DNA of 7,619 nt. Origin: Candidatus Nanopelagicales bacterium. GTDB taxonomy: Bacteria > Actinomycetota > Actinomycetes > S36-B12. Below the pieces are notes generated by a model. That model was given only the letters and a program-made list of their open reading frames with translations, was not told where the DNA came from and did no database searches. This document shows, piece after piece, positions 5,619-7,619 of the stretch; position 1 is the first letter of the stretch, and every line of letters begins with the position of its first letter. The stretch lies in NCBI GenBank assembly GCA_938091275.1, contig CALKMY010000204.1, positions 1 through 7,619 on the forward strand. The letters are read 5' to 3'. The translations under genes were made by a program, and so were the position numbers.

Positions 5619-7103
5619 CTAATTCATTCGTCGAGGTGGCCCAAAGCCGAGTTTTCCGGGGTTCAAGATTCCATCGGGATCCCAAGCCGCCTTCAACGAC
5701 TTCAGCAGATCGAAAGCCTCCCCATGCGCTTCGCGCATGAATCGACCCAGTTTCACGCCGACGCCGTGGTGCTCGTTCAAGGTTCCGCCGTTCTCCAGTG
5801 AGGCCCGGACAGCGGCATCCCAGAGCCGGTCATGGAGCGCCATCGCTTCATCCGGATCGCTCGGAGCTTGATCGATGTAGAACCTGTCGTAAATCATCGA
5901 CCCCCACGGAAACCAGTGGGAAAAGTGAGCGGTGTACGTGGCCCCGTACTCGGCGAAGCCTTCTTCGATGACTTTCTTCTTCGCCCAGTAGATATCTTCG
6001 AGTCGATCGAAACGGGCGCACGTGTCGGTTGTGCCGAAGACCATCGGCGGGGCGGGTGCCTTCCCGTGAGCGAACGGCTCGTACTTTCGGTCCCACCACA
6101 ACTGCCCGAGTTCGGGTCCGTAGCTTGTCCCGCCGACCTCACCGCACACCTGGGTGATCTGCTGGACCTCGTAGTCCACCAACGGACTCGGACCGTCGCA
6201 CATGAGGACGAGCAGGACTCCCTCCACGTCGGCATCGATCCACGAAGCCAACTTCTGCGTGTCCTTCTCGTCGTACAGGCGCACAACCGCCGGTCGGAGC
6301 CTGCCCACCATGATGCGCCGGCCCGCCTCGATTCCCTCGCTAATGGACGGGAAGCCGAAGGACAGGAATTCGCGACGCTCCGGAAGCGGCTCGAGCTGCA
6401 TAGCCGCCTGAGTGATGACGCCGAGGGTGCCTTCCGATCCGACGAGGACTTGGACGAGGTCCGGGCCGGATGCATGGTTGGGAGTAGGAAGCGTTTCGAC
6501 CAAGCGGCCCGGCGGCAGCGCCGCCTGCACCTGCAACACCAGATCCTCAGCCTTGCCGTACTTGGTCGACAGCACCCCCGATCCGCGAGCGGCGAGGAAG
6601 CCACCCAGGGTCGCTCCGAAGTGGAACGAGCCGGGATAGTGGGGCATCGTCAAACCGACGGCGTTCAGCTCTTCCTCCAGAGCCGGGCCGTCGATTCCAG
6701 CTTCCGCGGTGACGACCAGGCTCGTGTGGTCGATCTCCAGGATTCGGTTCATCCGGGTGAGGTCCAGTGCGATCCCCCCGTACGGGGCGAACGTTCCCCC
6801 CTGGGTTCCAGACCCTCCGCCCCGTGGGACCACGGGCATACCGAAATCACTGGCGATGCGAACGCACGCGGCGACTTCCTCCGCGTTTGCGGGGTGAACG
6901 GCGATATCGGCGGTGGGGTGGGGCAAGTTCTTGTAGCGCATGTACTGGCTCATCCACGACCAGTCATCAGCCTGGGCTTCAAGATCCTTGGGATCGACCG
7001 ACACGTGGTCCGGTCCGACGGCATCGGCCAACTCTCGAGCGATGAGGCCGATCACATACCGACGGCGAATATCGCGTTCAGGGGCAGCGTCCAGGTTCTC
7101 CAC
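5619..7103 (-). CDS. FAD-binding oxidase, GlcD/alkyldihydroxyacetone-phosphate synthase type
   Basis: Flavoenzyme of 494 residues, first gene of the minus-strand operon. The PCMH-type FAD-binding domain spans about residues 60-245: HPANAEEVAACV (70-81), the pyrophosphate loop PRGGGSGTQGG (93-103), TAEAGIDGPALEEEL, PGSFHFGATLGGFLAARGSG (157-176) and VGSEGTLGVIT (221-231). The C-terminal cap domain has AHFSHWFPWG (392-401), GTLNEHHGVGVKLG (440-453) and the closing WDPDGILNPGK (474-484). The paired His in HHGVG and the overall layout recall bacterial alkyl-DHAP-synthase-like and glycolate oxidase D proteins; in catabolic clusters such enzymes oxidise a 2-hydroxy acid or sugar alcohol hydroxyl. 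No GlcE/GlcF partner is adjacent. The GTG at 7103 is the start: AAGGA lies 7 nt upstream and an in-frame TAA precedes it by 12 nt. A candidate promoter and operator lie directly upstream. Ether-lipid synthesis is unlikely given the neighbours. Confidence 0.9.
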   Translation of the reverse strand: MENLDAAPERDIRRRYVIGLIARELADAVGPDHVSVDPKDLEAQADDWSWMSQYMRYKNLPHPTADIAVHPANAEEVAACVRIASDFGMPVVPRGGGSGTQGGTFAPYGGIALDLTRMNRILEIDHTSLVVTAEAGIDGPALEEELNAVGLTMPHYPGSFHFGATLGGFLAARGSGVLSTKYGKAEDLVLQVQAALPPGRLVETLPTPNHASGPDLVQVLVGSEGTLGVITQAAMQLEPLPERREFLSFGFPSISEGIEAGRRIMVGRLRPAVVRLYDEKDTQKLASWIDADVEGVLLVLMCDGPSPLVDYEVQQITQVCGEVGGTSYGPELGQLWWDRKYEPFAHGKAPAPPMVFGTTDTCARFDRLEDIYWAKKKVIEEGFAEYGATYTAHFSHWFPWGSMIYDRFYIDQAPSDPDEAMALHDRLWDAAVRASLENGGTLNEHHGVGVKLGRFMREAHGEAFDLLKSLKAAWDPDGILNPGKLGFGPPRRMN

Positions 7104-7116
7104 TACGTATCCTTAT

Positions 7117-7129
7117 CTGTATACAGGTC
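7117..7129 (-). promoter_or_regulatory. Candidate GntR operator upstream of the FAD oxidase operon
   Basis: Contains the perfect 10-bp palindrome CTGTATACAG (7117-7126). Plus-strand TGTATACAGGTC (7118-7129) matches 11 of 12 bases of the site at 1653-1664. It sits 3 nt downstream of the proposed -10 and just upstream of the AAGGA ribosome site, so a bound protein would block initiation. The GTATAC core matches UxuR/ExuR-type FCD operators; binding by the local GntR protein is inferred. Confidence 0.6.
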
Positions 7130-7132
7130 GAG

Positions 7133-7161
7133 ATACTAGAAGCCGGTACGCTGTTGCACAA
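7133..7161 (-). promoter_or_regulatory. Candidate promoter of the FAD oxidase operon
   Basis: On the minus strand TTGTGC (plus 7156-7161) and TAGTAT (plus 7133-7138) are separated by exactly 17 nt, a good sigma-70-type pair. Transcription would start near 7126, inside the operator palindrome, leaving a leader of only about 20-25 nt before the GTG at 7103. It would drive the FAD oxidase, epimerase, UPF0261, creatininase and GntR genes. Confidence 0.5.
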
Positions 7162-7190
7162 GCACTTTGGCCATATTCGCCGAAAGGAAC

Positions 7191-7196
7191 AGGAGG
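7191..7196 (+). promoter_or_regulatory. Shine-Dalgarno site of the SDR gene
   Basis: A perfect AGGAGG with 6 nt to the ATG at 7203. It decides the start of the truncated rightward gene. Confidence 0.85.
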
Positions 7197-7202
7197 CCCG
7201 GC

Positions 7203-7619
7203 ATGTCTGACCCCTGGGGTCTCGAGGGCGCAACTGTGGCCATCACCGGAGCCTCGACGGGAATCGGAGCGGCCCTGACCGATGCCTTTCTCGACTCCGG
7301 CGCGATCGTCCTGGGCATCAGCCGCTCCCCGGACAAGCACCCGACGACATCGCCGAACTACCGAACCTACGCCGCAGATCTATCAGTCCGGTCCGAGACC
7401 GAGGCCTTGATCGACACGCTGAAGGCCGATCACGAGCGAATCGATGTCCTGATCAACAACGCAGGACACGCGTTGCGCGCACCGTCGGTGGACTACCCGA
7501 TGGACGACTGGGATCGACTGATCGAGCTCAACCTGACCGCACCTTTCCTTCTTTCCCGCGGTCTCGCGCCGCCGATGTTGCACCGGGGTGCGGGCAAGGT
7601 CATCTTCACGGCCTCCTTG
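7203..7619 (+). CDS. Short-chain dehydrogenase/reductase (classical SDR), 3' part missing
   Basis: 139 codons are present and the frame stays open to the window edge; classical SDRs have about 250. The Rossmann glycine motif is TGASTGIG (residues 15-22), followed by AADLS with D59 (adenine contact), INNAG (84-88), N110 of the catalytic tetrad in ELNLTAPF, and VIFTASL, in which S138 is probably the catalytic Ser. The Tyr-x3-Lys pair lies beyond the edge. Arg-41 after the second strand (GISRSPDK), and no acidic residue there, favours NADP(H), but this is weak evidence. The start WGLEGATVAITGAS and the GKVIFTASL segment recall 2-dehydro-3-deoxy-gluconate/KduD-like sugar-acid dehydrogenases. It is divergent from the FAD oxidase and shares its control region, so it probably belongs to the same pathway. 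Confidence 0.9.
   Translation, partial: MSDPWGLEGATVAITGASTGIGAALTDAFLDSGAIVLGISRSPDKHPTTSPNYRTYAADLSVRSETEALIDTLKADHERIDVLINNAGHALRAPSVDYPMDDWDRLIELNLTAPFLLSRGLAPPMLHRGAGKVIFTASL

Larger units (their letters stand above)
7104..7202. promoter_or_regulatory. Divergent promoter region between the FAD oxidase and SDR genes
   Basis: This 99-nt gap serves two divergent genes. It holds the leftward promoter and operator described separately, the GTG-side AAGGA, and an AGGAGG for the SDR. For the rightward gene I see no convincing -35/-10 pair; CATATT at 7172-7177 is a possible -10 but has no good -35 at the right distance. The GTATAC site could therefore control one or both directions. Confidence 0.6.

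Noticed and set aside
7118..7125. TGTATACA boxes as -10 elements rather than operators
   Set aside because: At 17-18 nt upstream of either TATACA on the minus strand there is no -35-like hexamer, whereas better -35/-10 pairs lie directly upstream of both boxes.
5832..7139. 435-codon plus-strand open frame opposite the FAD oxidase
   Set aside because: Antisense to a well-supported flavoprotein gene; composition is His/Arg-rich without motifs. It is a shadow frame caused by high GC at third positions.
1..7619. Mobile elements, CRISPR arrays, tRNA or rRNA genes
   Set aside because: No transposase or integrase frames, no terminal inverted repeats, no regularly spaced repeats and no tRNA-like cloverleaf were seen by eye.

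Overview
The window looks like a carbohydrate or sugar-acid catabolic locus from a GC-rich (about 60% by eye) bacterium. Strong AGGAGG ribosome binding sites, a GTG start, high GC at third codon positions and very tight gene packing fit an actinobacterium of the Rhodococcus/Mycolicibacterium kind. That placement is an inference from composition and protein style only.

Layout. Seven genes lie head to tail on the minus strand. Read in transcription direction from about 7103 down to 1 they are: (1) an FAD-linked oxidase of the GlcD/alkyl-DHAP synthase type, 7103-5619; (2) a ketose 3-epimerase-like TIM barrel, 5577-4687; (3) a UPF0261/Tm-1-like protein, 4656-3403; (4) a creatininase-family metallohydrolase, 3406-2468, overlapping gene 3 by 4 bp; (5) a GntR/FCD regulator, 2445-1759; (6) a Gfo/Idh/MocA dehydrogenase, 1595-438; (7) a second sugar isomerase/epimerase, 416 down to the window edge (incomplete). 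Upstream of gene 1, on the plus strand and divergent, is the first 139 codons of an SDR dehydrogenase (7203 to the right edge).

Control. Two non-coding gaps carry candidate promoters, 7104-7202 (upstream of gene 1) and 1596-1758 (upstream of gene 6). Immediately downstream of the -10 element of each is a nearly identical 12-mer, TGTATAC(A/C)GGTC on the plus strand, whose GTATAC core is palindromic. These are the only two GTATAC sites I found in the window. UxuR and ExuR, which are regulators of the same GntR/FCD class, use operators with a GTATAC core. The simplest model is that the locally encoded regulator represses both transcription units and senses a sugar or sugar-acid intermediate.

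How the genes may cooperate. Three redox enzymes (FAD oxidase, Gfo/Idh/MocA, SDR) and two divalent-metal TIM-barrel isomerases would oxidise and rearrange a polyol, sugar or sugar acid. The creatininase-family enzyme could open a lactone, cyclic ketone or amide. The UPF0261 protein has no role I can assign. No transporter, kinase, aldolase or glycoside hydrolase is visible, so substrate entry and the final cleavage step must be encoded elsewhere. I cannot name the substrate. No RNA genes, CRISPR arrays, insertion sequences or clear intrinsic terminators were seen.
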